From the NCBI GenBank assembly GCA_032059445.1, contig DAMCAP010000001.1:62001-126000 (forward strand): DNA of 64,000 nucleotides, given 5' to 3'. The position numbers and the translations under genes were made by a program. The notes below the pieces were generated by a model. It was not told the DNA's origin and did not search any database. It saw nothing but the letters and a program-made list of their open reading frames with translations. The DNA is from DAMCAP01 sp032059445 (lineage in GTDB: Bacteria > Bacillota > Clostridia > Oscillospirales > Ruminococcaceae). Below, piece after piece: positions 8,258 to 17,085 of this stretch; within the stretch, counting starts at the first letter, position 1; every line of letters begins with the position of its first letter.

Positions 8258-9490
8258 CTATGCACTCTTGACCTCCAACGACACCTTGTTAAAGAAGTAA
8301 TACCCAAGCACAAAGAGCAGCACTACCGAGAGCACACCCTTACGGGTGCTGCCAGTTAGAGCTGTTACGCTGGCCATCAAAAACGGCCCCAAAATGGCGG
8401 CGTATTTGGCCAGTATGTTATAAAACCCGAAGTATTCGTTGCTTTTATCTTTGGGGATCAGCTTGCCAAATAAAGAACGAGACAGCGCCTGTATAGTTCC
8501 CTGCACCACAGCTACACAAAGTGCCATCAACCAGAACTGCCATGCATACTCTAAGAAATAAGCAAAGCAGCAGATACCTATGTAGCCGACGATCGAAGCC
8601 TTGATCACCACCTGCGTGGTATATTTCTCGGCGATGCGCGCGCAGATCATCACAGCAGGGAAGGCAAAGACCTGTGTCGCCAGCAGTGCGAGGATCATCT
8701 GGCTATCATCAATCCCCACATCGGCACCAAAGGAAGTAGACATCCGGATGACGGTATCGACTCCATCGATATAAAAGAAATATGCAATCAGAAACATCCC
8801 GATGGTTTTATCCGACATCAGGCTTTTTAAGGTAGAACGCATGCTGACAAAGGAGCGGTAGATGATATTTTCACCGTTGGGGTCGATGCCGTAGCGCTGC
8901 TTGAGAGTAAACATGGGTAGACTAAACAAGACCCACCAGATGGCATTAATCAAAAAGCTCAAGCGCACCGCTCCGGTGCCATCTAACCCAAAGGGAAGCT
9001 TTAAAATCAAAAATATCGATGCAATAAAGGGGACGCAGCTGCCGATGTAGCCAATTGCAAAGCCAAAGGAGCTTACATAGTCCATCCGCTCGTCGCTGGT
9101 TACATCCACCAAAAAGCCATCGTAGAAGTTAATTGATCCACTATAGCCCACCAATGAGATAACATTGAGCAGGATAATCATCGTATACTGATCAACCCAC
9201 GCCAGCCCCATACAGGCTAGCACACCTGTCAGCATAAAGGCAACAAACAGCTTCTTTTTATAGCCTTTGTAATCTGCTAGCGATCCCAATACAGGAGCCA
9301 GTAAGGCCACGATCAAGGTTGAGCCAGACTGTAAATACCCCCAGTGAGAGGTGGTCTGCACCGAGGTAAAGCCAGCAGCCTCACCCACTCCTTTGAAGTA
9401 AATCGGCATAATGGCAGTTAGTAGCATGCTAAATGCTGAGTTGCCCACATCATACAATGACCATGACAGCTCGTCTCGTGTCAGTTTCAT
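8258..9490 (-). CDS. UMF1-family MFS transporter (Atg22-like)
   Basis: This 410-aa protein with 12 predicted spans begins LSWSLYDVGNSAFSMLL, the hallmark first helix of the UMF1 (vacuole effluxer Atg22-like) family of the major facilitator superfamily. The cytoplasmic loop motif GSLADYKGYKKK after helix 2 matches the MFS signature. Helices 7-8 carry a further polar face (YFFYIDGVDTV), also typical. Fungal Atg22 exports amino acids from the vacuole; bacterial substrates are unproven. GGAG lies seven bases upstream of the start. It follows the asparaginase gene by 48 bases, so amino acid traffic is a plausible role. Confidence 0.85.
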   Translation of the reverse strand: MKLTRDELSWSLYDVGNSAFSMLLTAIMPIYFKGVGEAAGFTSVQTTSHWGYLQSGSTLIVALLAPVLGSLADYKGYKKKLFVAFMLTGVLACMGLAWVDQYTMIILLNVISLVGYSGSINFYDGFLVDVTSDERMDYVSSFGFAIGYIGSCVPFIASIFLILKLPFGLDGTGAVRLSFLINAIWWVLFSLPMFTLKQRYGIDPNGENIIYRSFVSMRSTLKSLMSDKTIGMFLIAYFFYIDGVDTVIRMSTSFGADVGIDDSQMILALLATQVFAFPAVMICARIAEKYTTQVVIKASIVGYIGICCFAYFLEYAWQFWLMALCVAVVQGTIQALSRSLFGKLIPKDKSNEYFGFYNILAKYAAILGPFLMASVTALTGSTRKGVLSVVLLFVLGYYFFNKVSLEVKSA

Positions 9491-9538
9491 TTTTGCTCCA
9501 TTTCCGCTAACTAGGCGTTTGCTTGACTCTAAAATTTA

Positions 9539-10570
9539 CTATGGTCTTGCGCAGGCAGCAGGGCCCTTGATGCTGATCTCACCCACCAAGCTCTCAGCAA
9601 AGAGCTTACTGATCTGCTTGATCCTGCCCTTGCTCTGCTCAATCTGACCCAGCCCCCACATCAGCTTAGTTACCGCTGCTTCGCTGGTCATATCGCCGCC
9701 CTGGATGACCCCCTTGGCAAGGGCTTTACGGCCCACCTCATACACCGACAGATCGCTGCGGTCATAGAGGCATTGGCTGCACACCACCACAGGGATGTCA
9801 CGCTCCACCATGATATCGAGCATCGCTACCAGATCACGGCGCACAAAATTAATGCCCCCTGAGCCAAAGGCTTCGATTACCACGCCGCTACATCCAAGCT
9901 CCGCCATCGCAGGCAGGATGTTTGGGTCGGTACCAGGGGTCAGCTTTAGCAAAAACACCCGATTATCTAGATTATCTCGCAGAATGCAAGGCTCGTTGTG
10001 ATGGGGAATCACTTCGCAGTTGAGCTGCAAGCCATCGGAGTCAATCAAAGCAGCACAGGGTGCATTGACACTCTCAAAAGCCGCAAAGCCGCTGGTCCGC
10101 ACCTTGACTCCCCTGCTACCCAGGATGATCTTACGGTCAAACGCAATAAATACCCCTGCCACCCCTGAGTTTGCCATCTCAAAAGCACAACGCAGATTGA
10201 TCACCGCATCGGTAAGTGGATGGTGAATCGGCAACTGGGAGCCTGTAATCACCACGGGGATTTCGATACCCATCAGCATATAGGATAATACTGAGGAGGT
10301 ATAAGCCATGGTATCGGTACCATGTGTGATGACAATCGCATCATAATTTTTGCGCTCTTCATAGACCTTACGGGCGATAATCTGCCACTCCTCAGGTTGG
10401 ATATTAGAGCTATCTAGCGTAAGCAGATCGCAGATGGTGATATCATAGTGGGCTGCCATCGATCCCATATAATACAGCAACCCGCCGCCATCAGTAGAAG
10501 GGATCAATCCCTCCTCCGACTCTTGGCTTGCTATGGTGCCGCCTGTTGTCAGTAAAAGTACCTTTTTCAT
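9539..10570 (-). CDS. ansA: Type I (cytosolic) L-asparaginase
   Basis: This 343-aa enzyme hydrolyses asparagine to aspartate and ammonia. TTGGTIAS near the N-terminus holds the nucleophilic Thr12, and ITHGTDTMAYT (residues 81-91) holds the second catalytic Thr and the Asp. Later conserved stretches are VVITGSQLP and EAFGSGGIN. There is no signal peptide, which fits the type I cytosolic form rather than the secreted high-affinity type II. It heads a probable minus-strand unit with the UMF1 transporter. Aspartate formed here could feed C4-acid metabolism next to the decarboxylase pump (inference). Confidence 0.93.
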   Translation of the reverse strand: MKKVLLLTTGGTIASQESEEGLIPSTDGGGLLYYMGSMAAHYDITICDLLTLDSSNIQPEEWQIIARKVYEERKNYDAIVITHGTDTMAYTSSVLSYMLMGIEIPVVITGSQLPIHHPLTDAVINLRCAFEMANSGVAGVFIAFDRKIILGSRGVKVRTSGFAAFESVNAPCAALIDSDGLQLNCEVIPHHNEPCILRDNLDNRVFLLKLTPGTDPNILPAMAELGCSGVVIEAFGSGGINFVRRDLVAMLDIMVERDIPVVVCSQCLYDRSDLSVYEVGRKALAKGVIQGGDMTSEAAVTKLMWGLGQIEQSKGRIKQISKLFAESLVGEISIKGPAACARP

Positions 10571-10787
10571 CGTTTCTCTCCTATTTGATCAAAACTTTTG
10601 AGCGCCTTATCATAAAAAACCAACTGTAATTTATGGATACGCCCACATCCCATAGGCGTGCCATTTTTATTAGGCATAAAATCGAGGAACAAGTGCCTTA
10701 GGTTGGGTATAAGAATAAGCTGGTATAAGTATTGCTCTACGTTTATACCGTAATGATAAACTTGCACTGCCGCTACTCCGATACGCT

Positions 10788-10885
10788 CATGCCGCGTGGG
10801 GGTTGCAAGGGGGTAGTCCCCCTTGCAAGCGCTTTTCCCCCATTTTGTCGCTCATCAAAATAGGCGCCTGCGCGGTGTGAGCGCA
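10788..10885 (+). repeat. Dispersed two-hairpin repeat, copy A (short form)
   Basis: The core is GTGGGGGTTGCAAGGGGG, a short loop, CCCCCTTGCAAGCGCTTTT, then a second hairpin CCCATTTTG...CAAAATAGG, then CGCCTGCGCGGTGTGAGCG. The same architecture recurs at 45131-45326 and 48001-48178 in the same orientation, with stem bases changed on both sides. It lies in a 490-base gap without a gene between asparaginase and the decarboxylase operon. Confidence 0.7.
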
Positions 10886-11015
10886 AAAGAGTTAATCGTA
10901 AAATTGCTCACAAGCGCGGAGTATGAGAATAAACTTGGTATCATAAGCTTTTGCGCTTATTATACCACATCCAAGTACCTGCTTCTATATCTTGAGCAAA
11001 AATTCCATACATTCC

Positions 11016-11054
11016 AAAAGCCCCTCAAGAATTCTTGAGGGGCTTTGATTTTAA
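11016..11054 (-). terminator. Intrinsic terminator of the decarboxylase operon
   Basis: AAAGCCCCTCAAGAATTCTTGAGGGGCTTT is a perfect palindromic stem with U-rich sequence on both sides. It follows the stop of the beta subunit gene by eight bases. Confidence 0.88.
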
Positions 11055-11061
11055 TGATCCC

Positions 11062-12204
11062 TTACTTAAATACTGTCAGCAAGAAGCCGGCAGCAACGGC
11101 AGAGCCGATAACGCCTGCCACGTTTGGTCCCATCGCGTGCATCAGCAGATAGTTGGTTGGGTTAGCCTCCTGGCCTACCTTCTGGGATACTCTTGCAGCC
11201 ATAGGCACAGCAGATACTCCAGCAGAGCCAATCAGAGGGTTAACCTTACCCTTGGTAACTGCACACATGAGCTTGCCAAAGAGCAGACCGCCCACGGTGG
11301 AGAATACAAATGCAAACAGACCGAGTGCAACGATCTTGAGGGTATCTGAAGACAGGAATACAGTACCATTGGTGGTAGCACCGACAGACACACCCAGCAG
11401 GATGGTTACGATATTGATCATGGCATTCTGCGCTACATCAGACAAGCGATCTACCACGCCAGACTCCTTAAAGAGGTTACCAAGCATCAGCATACCGATC
11501 AGCGGAGCAACGGAGGGCAGCGCCAAAGTACAGATAACGGTAACTGCAATTGGGAATACCAGCTTCTCCAGCTTAGATACCTTACGCAGCTGGCTCATCA
11601 TAACTTCCCGCTCTTTTTTGGTGGTCAGAGCTTTCATGATAGGAGGCTGGATCAGTGGGATCAGCGCCATATAGGAGTAGGCCGCCACCGCTATGGGCCC
11701 TAAGTACTCCGGCGCCAGCTTAGTGGTCAGGTAGATTGCTGTAGGGCCGTCTGCTCCGCCGATGATAGCGATCGAAGCTGCAACGTTGGGAGCAAAGCCC
11801 AACACAGTAGCCAGCAGAAATGCTACGTAGATACCCAGCTGAGCAGCACCGCCCAGTAGTAGAGAGGAAGGGTTTGCAATCAGCGGACCAAAGTCGGTCA
11901 TTGCGCCGATGCCGAGGAAGATCAGCGAAGGATAAATACCCGCCTTAACTCCCTGACTTAAGTACCAAATAAGCCCTCCCTTGGTAAAGTCGGTTGGTGG
12001 AGGGGCATCCATAATGCCAGTAATGGGCAGGTTGGCAAGCAACATACCAAATGCAATAGGAAGAAGCAGCATAGGCTCAAAGCCCTTGCGGATCGCAAGG
12101 TAGATGAGCACAAAAGAAACCAAAATCATTACACCCTGCCGCCAGTCCATAGCAGCAAAGCCACTATCTGCCAGCAAAGCACTGACTATTTCAAAAAATG
12201 ACAT
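11062..12204 (-). CDS. oadB: Sodium-pumping decarboxylase beta subunit
   Basis: This 380-aa membrane subunit couples decarboxylation of the carboxybiotin carrier to Na+ export. It has about nine to eleven spans and the family's hallmark Asp-containing stretches, including GIGAMTDFGPLIANP and AIIGGADGPTAIYL, which carry residues used for Na+ binding in characterised homologs. ATG 12204 is chosen because GGAG lies eight bases before it; an in-frame ATG at 12216 would add four residues. A GCCGCT/AGCGGC hairpin (12220-12235) lies just upstream. It is the last gene of the alpha-gamma-carrier-beta operon. Oxaloacetate is the likely substrate because of the alpha subunit type. Confidence 0.93.
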   Translation of the reverse strand: MSFFEIVSALLADSGFAAMDWRQGVMILVSFVLIYLAIRKGFEPMLLLPIAFGMLLANLPITGIMDAPPPTDFTKGGLIWYLSQGVKAGIYPSLIFLGIGAMTDFGPLIANPSSLLLGGAAQLGIYVAFLLATVLGFAPNVAASIAIIGGADGPTAIYLTTKLAPEYLGPIAVAAYSYMALIPLIQPPIMKALTTKKEREVMMSQLRKVSKLEKLVFPIAVTVICTLALPSVAPLIGMLMLGNLFKESGVVDRLSDVAQNAMINIVTILLGVSVGATTNGTVFLSSDTLKIVALGLFAFVFSTVGGLLFGKLMCAVTKGKVNPLIGSAGVSAVPMAARVSQKVGQEANPTNYLLMHAMGPNVAGVIGSAVAAGFLLTVFK

Positions 12205-12263
12205 TTCAAGCTCCATTCCGCCGCTCTAAAGCGGCTAATTTTTTAAGCTGTATCGGCCCTATA

Positions 12264-12674
12264 CTAGTTGAGTGTTGCCAGCACGTCGCCGGTTGCTACA
12301 CTCTTACCGGTAGATACCAGTATCTGACCTACCACGCCATCTCTTGGTGCTACGATTTCGTTTTCCATCTTCATTGCCTCAAGAATCAGGATGGTCTGAC
12401 CCTTCTTGACAGCAGCGCCAGGTGTAGCCACAAGCTTGACAATGGTACCAGGCATTGGAGCGTTGATTGGGTCGCCGGATGTTGCTACAGGCGCAGGTGC
12501 AGCCACAGGAGCAGCAGGAGCTGCCGCTGGTGCTGCAGCTACAGGAGCTGCCACAGGAGCTGGAGCTGCTACTGGTGCAGCCACAGGGGTATCCTGTACG
12601 TTTACCACCATAGCCTGGCCATGCTCTACCTCTACCTCATAGTCCTTGCCGTTTAGAGAGATAATATATTTCAT
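12264..12674 (-). CDS. Biotin carboxyl carrier protein of the decarboxylase pump
   Basis: This 136-aa protein has an N-terminal KYIISLNGKDYEVEVE segment, a long Ala-Pro-Val linker (residues about 28-66), and a C-terminal biotinyl domain with EAMKMEN, where Lys102 is the biotin attachment site. It carries CO2 as carboxybiotin from the alpha subunit to the membrane beta subunit. In some species this domain is fused to the end of the alpha chain; here it is separate, matching the methylmalonyl-CoA decarboxylase style of gene order. AAGGAGG upstream fixes the start at 12674. The flexible linker is low complexity and GC-rich. Confidence 0.93.
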   Translation of the reverse strand: MKYIISLNGKDYEVEVEHGQAMVVNVQDTPVAAPVAAPAPVAAPVAAAPAAAPAAPVAAPAPVATSGDPINAPMPGTIVKLVATPGAAVKKGQTILILEAMKMENEIVAPRDGVVGQILVSTGKSVATGDVLATLN

Positions 12675-12722
12675 CGTGAGTAATCCTCCTTCAAATTCAT
12701 CTACAAAGCTCACAGATTCTAC

Positions 12723-12742
12723 GCGCCCAATTTCTTGGGCGC
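12723..12742 (-). promoter_or_regulatory. Intercistronic hairpin between gamma and biotin-carrier genes
   Basis: GCGCCCAA and TTGGGCGC form an 8-bp perfect stem around TTTC, between the stop of the gamma gene and the ribosome-binding site of the carrier gene. With no U-run it more likely affects RNA processing or stability than termination. Confidence 0.5.
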
Positions 12743-12757
12743 ATACGCCGTAAGCTG

Positions 12758-13177
12758 TTATATTTCCTTGATTGACTTAAAATAAAGCTCGTTGAGGGGA
12801 ATCTTGCTGGTGTCACTGACAATTGCCATAATCATCGCTGCAGTCTTGTCGTCGACGCTATACAGGTTGATTTCACCCTGAGATTGATTTGCGGGCAGCT
12901 CTGCCATACCAGCAGGAATTGCACGCTTCTCCTCAACCACAGCAGGAGCTGCCTGTTGCACTACAGGTGCAGCGGTAACAGCGGGGGATTCCTGCTTTTT
13001 GCCGGTAAGGGAAGGAAGGATTTTGTTGAGCACCAGCAGCATGACTGCCAAAAATGCCAGCGCCAAGATAACAATAACAAGACCGATTACAGACAGCACA
13101 AGTGCCTGCCCAAATGGTAGTGGAACGCCACGCGTAAATGTAGAAGTGGTGGCGCTAAGTAATCCTAAACTATTCAT
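12758..13177 (-). CDS. oadG: Sodium-pumping decarboxylase gamma subunit
   Basis: This 139-aa protein has one N-terminal membrane span (LVLSVIGLVIVILALAFLAV) followed by a cytoplasmic tail with an Ala/Pro/Val-rich linker. The C-terminal motif LYSVDDKTAAMIMAIVSD is shared with OadG and MmdD proteins. The gamma subunit anchors the soluble alpha subunit to the beta subunit and assists assembly. It lies 12 bases after the alpha gene, within the same operon. The size and domain layout are normal for the family. Confidence 0.88.
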   Translation of the reverse strand: MNSLGLLSATTSTFTRGVPLPFGQALVLSVIGLVIVILALAFLAVMLLVLNKILPSLTGKKQESPAVTAAPVVQQAAPAVVEEKRAIPAGMAELPANQSQGEINLYSVDDKTAAMIMAIVSDTSKIPLNELYFKSIKEI

Positions 13178-13189
13178 TATAATACCTCC

Positions 13190-14572
13190 TTAGTCTACAC
13201 GACGTACAGAGTATCTAGCTGTATTCTTTTCCTTAGCCTCTCTAGCTGCAAAGAACTTATCGGCAATGGCAGGGAATGCAATATAGGAGAGTACATCCTC
13301 GTCACTTCTCGCAGTTGTGCCTAGCTTTGCCTTGGTAGCCTCAAACTCAGGTGCCAGATCATCAGCAAAACGGGTGGTTCTTGGCTTTTCATCACCCAGT
13401 ACCTTCTTGATTAGCTCTTCGCTTACGACGCCAGGAGCTCTGCCGTATTCACCGCGTACATAGCCCTTGATCTCGTTGGAGAGGACCTTGTAGCGCTCGC
13501 CAGCAAGCACGTTGTTAACAGCCTGCACACCAGTCATCTGGCTCATAGGAGTTACCAGTGGAGGATGACCCAGGTCAGCCTTTACACGTGGAACCTCTGC
13601 AAGTACCTCAGGCATACGATCATAAGCGTTTTGTGCCTTGAGCTGAGCAACCAGATTAGAGAGCATGCCGCCGGGTACCTGATATACCAGAGCGTCGGTC
13701 TCGGTGCCCATTACATATGGATCAAGCAGGCCGCTCTCAAGAGCATTTGCCTTGATGCCTCTAAAGAAATCGTTGATGACTCTCAGGCGATCATCGTCTA
13801 GTACTACCTGATAGCCGCCCTGACGCAGTGCATAAGCCATGCTCTCAGTAGCAAACTGGCTGGTACCGCCAGACATGCAGGAGATCGAAGTATCGATAAC
13901 GTCTGCACCTGCTTCTACTGCCTTGAGTAGAGTCATTGCAGCAAGGCCAGTGGTGGAGTGGGTGTGGATAACCAGAGGCAGGTCGATCTCAGCCTTAATA
14001 GCCTTGACCAGATCATATGCCTCCTGTGGGCCCATGATACCCGACATGTCCTTAATGCAGATGGAGTCGCAGCCCATAGCCTTGAGCTCACGAGCCAGCT
14101 CTACATACTTCTCAGGAGTGTGTACAGGGCTGATAGTAAAGCAGATGGCACCACTTGCATGAGCACCCTGCTTCTTGGTCTCGTCGATAGCGACTCTCAT
14201 GTTGTTGGGGTCGTTGAGTGCGTCAAAAATACGGATGATATCGATACCGTTCTTGACAGACATCTCAACAAACTTTCTAACCACATCGTCTGGATATGGC
14301 TTGTAGCCTAGAAGGTTCTGTCCACGAAGCAGCATCTGCAGCTTGGTGTTTGGGCAAGCCTTTCTGATTCTGCGCAGTCTCTCCCATGGATCTTCGTTTA
14401 GGTATCTTAAGCAGGAGTCAAAAGTTGCTCCGCCCCAGCACTCGAGAGAGTAGTAGCCGGCCTTATCCAGATCTCCCAGGATTGCCTCAAAGTCTGCAAA
14501 AGGCATTCTTGTGGCAAGCAGAGACTGGTTAGCGTCTCTTAAGACTGTCTCGGTAAATCCAATTCTTTTCAT
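13190..14572 (-). CDS. oadA: Oxaloacetate decarboxylase alpha (carboxyltransferase) subunit
   Basis: This 460-aa biotin-dependent carboxyltransferase transfers the carboxyl group of oxaloacetate to biotin. The TIM-barrel domain carries ETVLRDANQSLLATR (metal and substrate site), CIKDMSG with the Lys that is carboxylated in homologs, and the metal ligands HTHSTTG. A PYC/OADA-type C-terminal domain follows (PGGMLSNL, PPLVTP). It ends without a biotinyl domain, since the carrier is a separate gene downstream. Start 14572 has GGAGGG upstream. Related names include pyruvate carboxylase subunit B, but the gamma and beta partners mark it as part of a sodium pump. Confidence 0.92.
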   Translation of the reverse strand: MKRIGFTETVLRDANQSLLATRMPFADFEAILGDLDKAGYYSLECWGGATFDSCLRYLNEDPWERLRRIRKACPNTKLQMLLRGQNLLGYKPYPDDVVRKFVEMSVKNGIDIIRIFDALNDPNNMRVAIDETKKQGAHASGAICFTISPVHTPEKYVELARELKAMGCDSICIKDMSGIMGPQEAYDLVKAIKAEIDLPLVIHTHSTTGLAAMTLLKAVEAGADVIDTSISCMSGGTSQFATESMAYALRQGGYQVVLDDDRLRVINDFFRGIKANALESGLLDPYVMGTETDALVYQVPGGMLSNLVAQLKAQNAYDRMPEVLAEVPRVKADLGHPPLVTPMSQMTGVQAVNNVLAGERYKVLSNEIKGYVRGEYGRAPGVVSEELIKKVLGDEKPRTTRFADDLAPEFEATKAKLGTTARSDEDVLSYIAFPAIADKFFAAREAKEKNTARYSVRRVD

Positions 14573-14640
14573 TGTAATTTGCCCTCCATATAGTAAAAAT
14601 TTTGCTACAGTATTTTTTGGTATCTCTTCTCTATTTATAT

Positions 14641-14669
14641 AATATACCACCAATGCTAAGACTTTTCAA
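14641..14669 (-). promoter_or_regulatory. Sigma-A-type promoter of the decarboxylase operon
   Basis: On the minus strand TTGAAA (14669-14664), 17 bases, then TATATT (14646-14641). It would start transcription about 60 bases before oadA. Confidence 0.65.
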
Positions 14670-15117
14670 TGATATTTTGCAAAAAATTATTCATGCCGAG
14701 TTAATTTTGATAGATTTCCGTCTTCCTTGATCAGAAATTAAAATTAGACATGATTTGCTGTTTTTATTAGTAATATACTCTAAATACACAGCGATTGCAA
14801 CTATCTCTTTTAACAATTTAAATCGCTTTATTAGAAGATTTGTAGTAAATTTCCATAGATTTATGATGCTTTTTTTGTAAATCTATGGCGCATCTGTTAA
14901 ATATCCATGCTTATGCAGTCACAAAGGCTGCAAATGCAGGATAGCGCTCCCCGTGAATGCAAACAAACACCCGCGCTCAGGGTCTGTTCAAGCACTCGAG
15001 GCATCATACAGTATAGATTCAAGCTTTTGACAGAGATTCTGATGATCAAGATGGCAAAAATAATCGAGAAATGGACGCAAAAATACGGTATACTGCAATT
15101 AGAAGGAGGAGATCTTC
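14670..15117. other. Intergenic region between oadA and the AraC regulator
   Basis: About 450 AT-rich bases between divergent genes. Apart from the oadA promoter and the ribosome-binding site AGAAGGAGGAG before the AraC gene, I see no gene or clear repeat. Confidence 0.4.
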
Positions 15118-15990
15118 ATGCAGGAGCATATCGAGGCAGTGCAGCGTATGCAGGATTATATCGATGCACACCTCAATCAGCCAATCACCCTTGCAGAGCT
15201 ATCAAAGGCATCTCGCTACTCCCCTTGGTACTCCTACCGCTTGTTTATCCGCTGCTTAAATACCAGCCCTGCTGATTACATCCGTCGGCTGCGCCTCTCG
15301 CGCTCGGCACTGCGGCTGCGAGATGAGCAGATCAAGATCATCGATGCCGCCTACGATGCAGGCTTTGACAGCGTCGACGGTTATCAGCGCGCTTTTTTTA
15401 GGGAGTTTGGCTGCAACCCCGGGCAGTATGCCACACATCCTGTGCCAATTTGGCTCTTTCGCCCCTATGGGGTAAAATATACAATCAGAAGGGAAACGCC
15501 TATGGACGCAATCAAGACTGTCTTCATCCAAAAGCTGCAAAAACCTCCCCGTAAAGTAATTATCAAGAGAGGTGTCAAAGCTACCGATTACTTTGCTTAT
15601 TGTGAAGAGGTAGGCTGCGATATCTGGGGGCTGCTGGCCAGCATCAAGTCGATCAGCGGTGAGCCTGTATGCCTGTGGCTGCCGCAATGCTATATCAAGG
15701 CGGGTAGCTCCCAATATGTCATGGGTGCAGAGGTCGACTCCGATTACAGCGGCATCATCCCCGAGGGCTTCGATGTGATCTCCCTACCAGCTGCCGATTA
15801 CCTGATGTTTCAGGGGGAGCCTTTTTTAGAGGAAGATTACTGTGTAGCCATCGATACCCTGCAAGCTGCAATCGCCAAATATGACCCCAAGCTTATCGGC
15901 TACCGCTGGGACGAAACCAACCCCCGCATCCAGCTGGAGCCTATTGGCACCAGAGGTTACATCGAGCTGCTGCCTGTGGTGGCCCTATAA
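15118..15990 (+). CDS. AraC-family regulator with GyrI-like effector domain
   Basis: This 290-aa regulator has an N-terminal AraC DNA-binding domain (residues about 5-105). It contains two helix-turn-helix motifs (TLAELSKASRYSPWYSYR and IIDAAYDAGFDSVDGYQRAF). The C-terminal half (about 120-290) resembles GyrI/Rob-type effector domains that bind small molecules (ending RIQLEPIGTRGYIELLPV). AGGAGGAG upstream fixes the start. It is convergent with a second AraC-GyrI gene, and a hairpin lies between them. Homologs of this layout often answer to drugs or metabolites; its target here is unknown. It is divergent from the decarboxylase operon, so control of that operon is possible but unproven. Confidence 0.85.
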   Translation: MQEHIEAVQRMQDYIDAHLNQPITLAELSKASRYSPWYSYRLFIRCLNTSPADYIRRLRLSRSALRLRDEQIKIIDAAYDAGFDSVDGYQRAFFREFGCNPGQYATHPVPIWLFRPYGVKYTIRRETPMDAIKTVFIQKLQKPPRKVIIKRGVKATDYFAYCEEVGCDIWGLLASIKSISGEPVCLWLPQCYIKAGSSQYVMGAEVDSDYSGIIPEGFDVISLPAADYLMFQGEPFLEEDYCVAIDTLQAAIAKYDPKLIGYRWDETNPRIQLEPIGTRGYIELLPVVAL

Positions 15991-16003
15991 CCACCCACAA
16001 AGC

Positions 16004-16034
16004 AAAAACGGTGAGGATAAACCTCACCGTTTTA
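16004..16034 (+). terminator. Intrinsic terminator between convergent AraC genes
   Basis: AAAACGGTGAGG and CCTCACCGTTTT form a stem with an ATAAA loop and flanking A- and U-runs. It suits the plus-strand gene that ends at 15990 and could also stop the minus-strand one. Confidence 0.82.
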
Positions 16035-16074
16035 TGTTTGCTGTTGTAAGAGCAGATGATGCGCAAGACCAAGC

Positions 16075-16941
16075 TTACTGTTTCTTGCGTATCGGTGTCC
16101 AGACTTCGCTGTAAGCATAGTTCTCTTTCTGCGGATCCATCTTTGTAAAAGAAAACGAAGGCAGATTGATCACCTCATAGTCGGAGCTAGGCAACCATTC
16201 CGAGTAAACCCGCGCCATAGTAGTTTGCAGCGTGGAGGGGAACGGCCCCTCATTGGGGAAAACTGCCCAGGTGCAAGCTTCTACTGGTACCTTGACCAGT
16301 CGGTCGCTTACATCCTCTTTGGTGGTCAGCACGCCGATTAGGTGGGTCAACTCGCCTTCTTCTTTTATAAAGCCTGCATCCGCTTCATAAGAGGCGTTGA
16401 CGACTTGGCGAGGCTCCATATTTTGCAGAGCGTGCATTTCTTCTCTTTGTTCCTTAGTGATGCTCATGGCAAGCTCTACGATCGCATTGTTGACCCCCTC
16501 AAACTGCATGGGTACTCGCTTGCTTACACCCACCAGATAAAAGGCGGGTTTTTCTTCGATACGATAATCCATCGTGTTTCCTCCTTTGATTGTGATGACA
16601 AACGAAAGCTTAGGGAAGGGCTTGTTGATTCTTTTTTTGACCACATCCGAGGGCAAAACGCCGCTCCATTTTTTAAATGCCCGTGCAAAGCCATCCATCG
16701 ACGAGTAACCGTATTTATAGGCTATATCGGTGACCTTGCCTCCCAGCAGCAGGTCTTTGTTGGCTTCTGACAGTCGCCTGTTTTTGATATACTCACTGAG
16801 TGTCATCCCCGAAAGATAAAAGAACACCGTCCGAAAGTGATAGTCTGAGATTCTCACATAATCAGATATGGTTTCTAGAGATAGCTCGTCGGTCAAATGC
16901 TCCTCAATGTACTCAATAGCGCGGTTTAGCTCCTGTAGCAT
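16075..16941 (-). CDS. AraC-family regulator with GyrI-like effector domain (second)
   Basis: This 288-aa protein has the same two-part layout as the regulator at 15118. The AraC domain spans residues 1 to about 100 (SLETISDYVRISDYHFRTVF, VTDIAYKYGYSSMDGFARAF). The GyrI-like domain starts at MDYRIEEKPAFYLVGVSKR and ends in VWTPI. AAAGGAGGGAAG before 16941 sets the start; an upstream in-frame Met at 16989 has no such site. The GyrI domain includes FPSTLQTTMARVYSEWLPSS, a stretch often seen in these effector modules. It is a paralog rather than a recent copy. The effector and target genes are unknown. Confidence 0.85.
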   Translation of the reverse strand: MLQELNRAIEYIEEHLTDELSLETISDYVRISDYHFRTVFFYLSGMTLSEYIKNRRLSEANKDLLLGGKVTDIAYKYGYSSMDGFARAFKKWSGVLPSDVVKKRINKPFPKLSFVITIKGGNTMDYRIEEKPAFYLVGVSKRVPMQFEGVNNAIVELAMSITKEQREEMHALQNMEPRQVVNASYEADAGFIKEEGELTHLIGVLTTKEDVSDRLVKVPVEACTWAVFPNEGPFPSTLQTTMARVYSEWLPSSDYEVINLPSFSFTKMDPQKENYAYSEVWTPIRKKQ

Positions 16942-17035
16942 CGTCTTCCCTCCTTTCGCTCTTTCATCATACCAAAGTTGATTTGGCAATGCTCGACTTT
17001 TACCTGTAAAAAATATCGAATCTCATTTTATGCAA

Positions 17036-17075
17036 TAAGCACCGTTACCACCTGCAAGAGGCGGCATCGGTGCTT
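17036..17075 (-). terminator. Possible terminator after guaB
   Basis: AAGCACCG (17036-) pairs with CGGTGCTT (-17074) with further partial pairing inside. It lies directly beyond the guaB stop on the minus strand, but the U-run is poor. Confidence 0.5.
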
Positions 17076-17085
17076 ATACATATGC

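Noticed and set aside
10567..10767. A 66-codon frame upstream of asparaginase
   Set aside because: No ribosome-binding site, unlikely composition, and it overlaps the probable promoter region of ansA.
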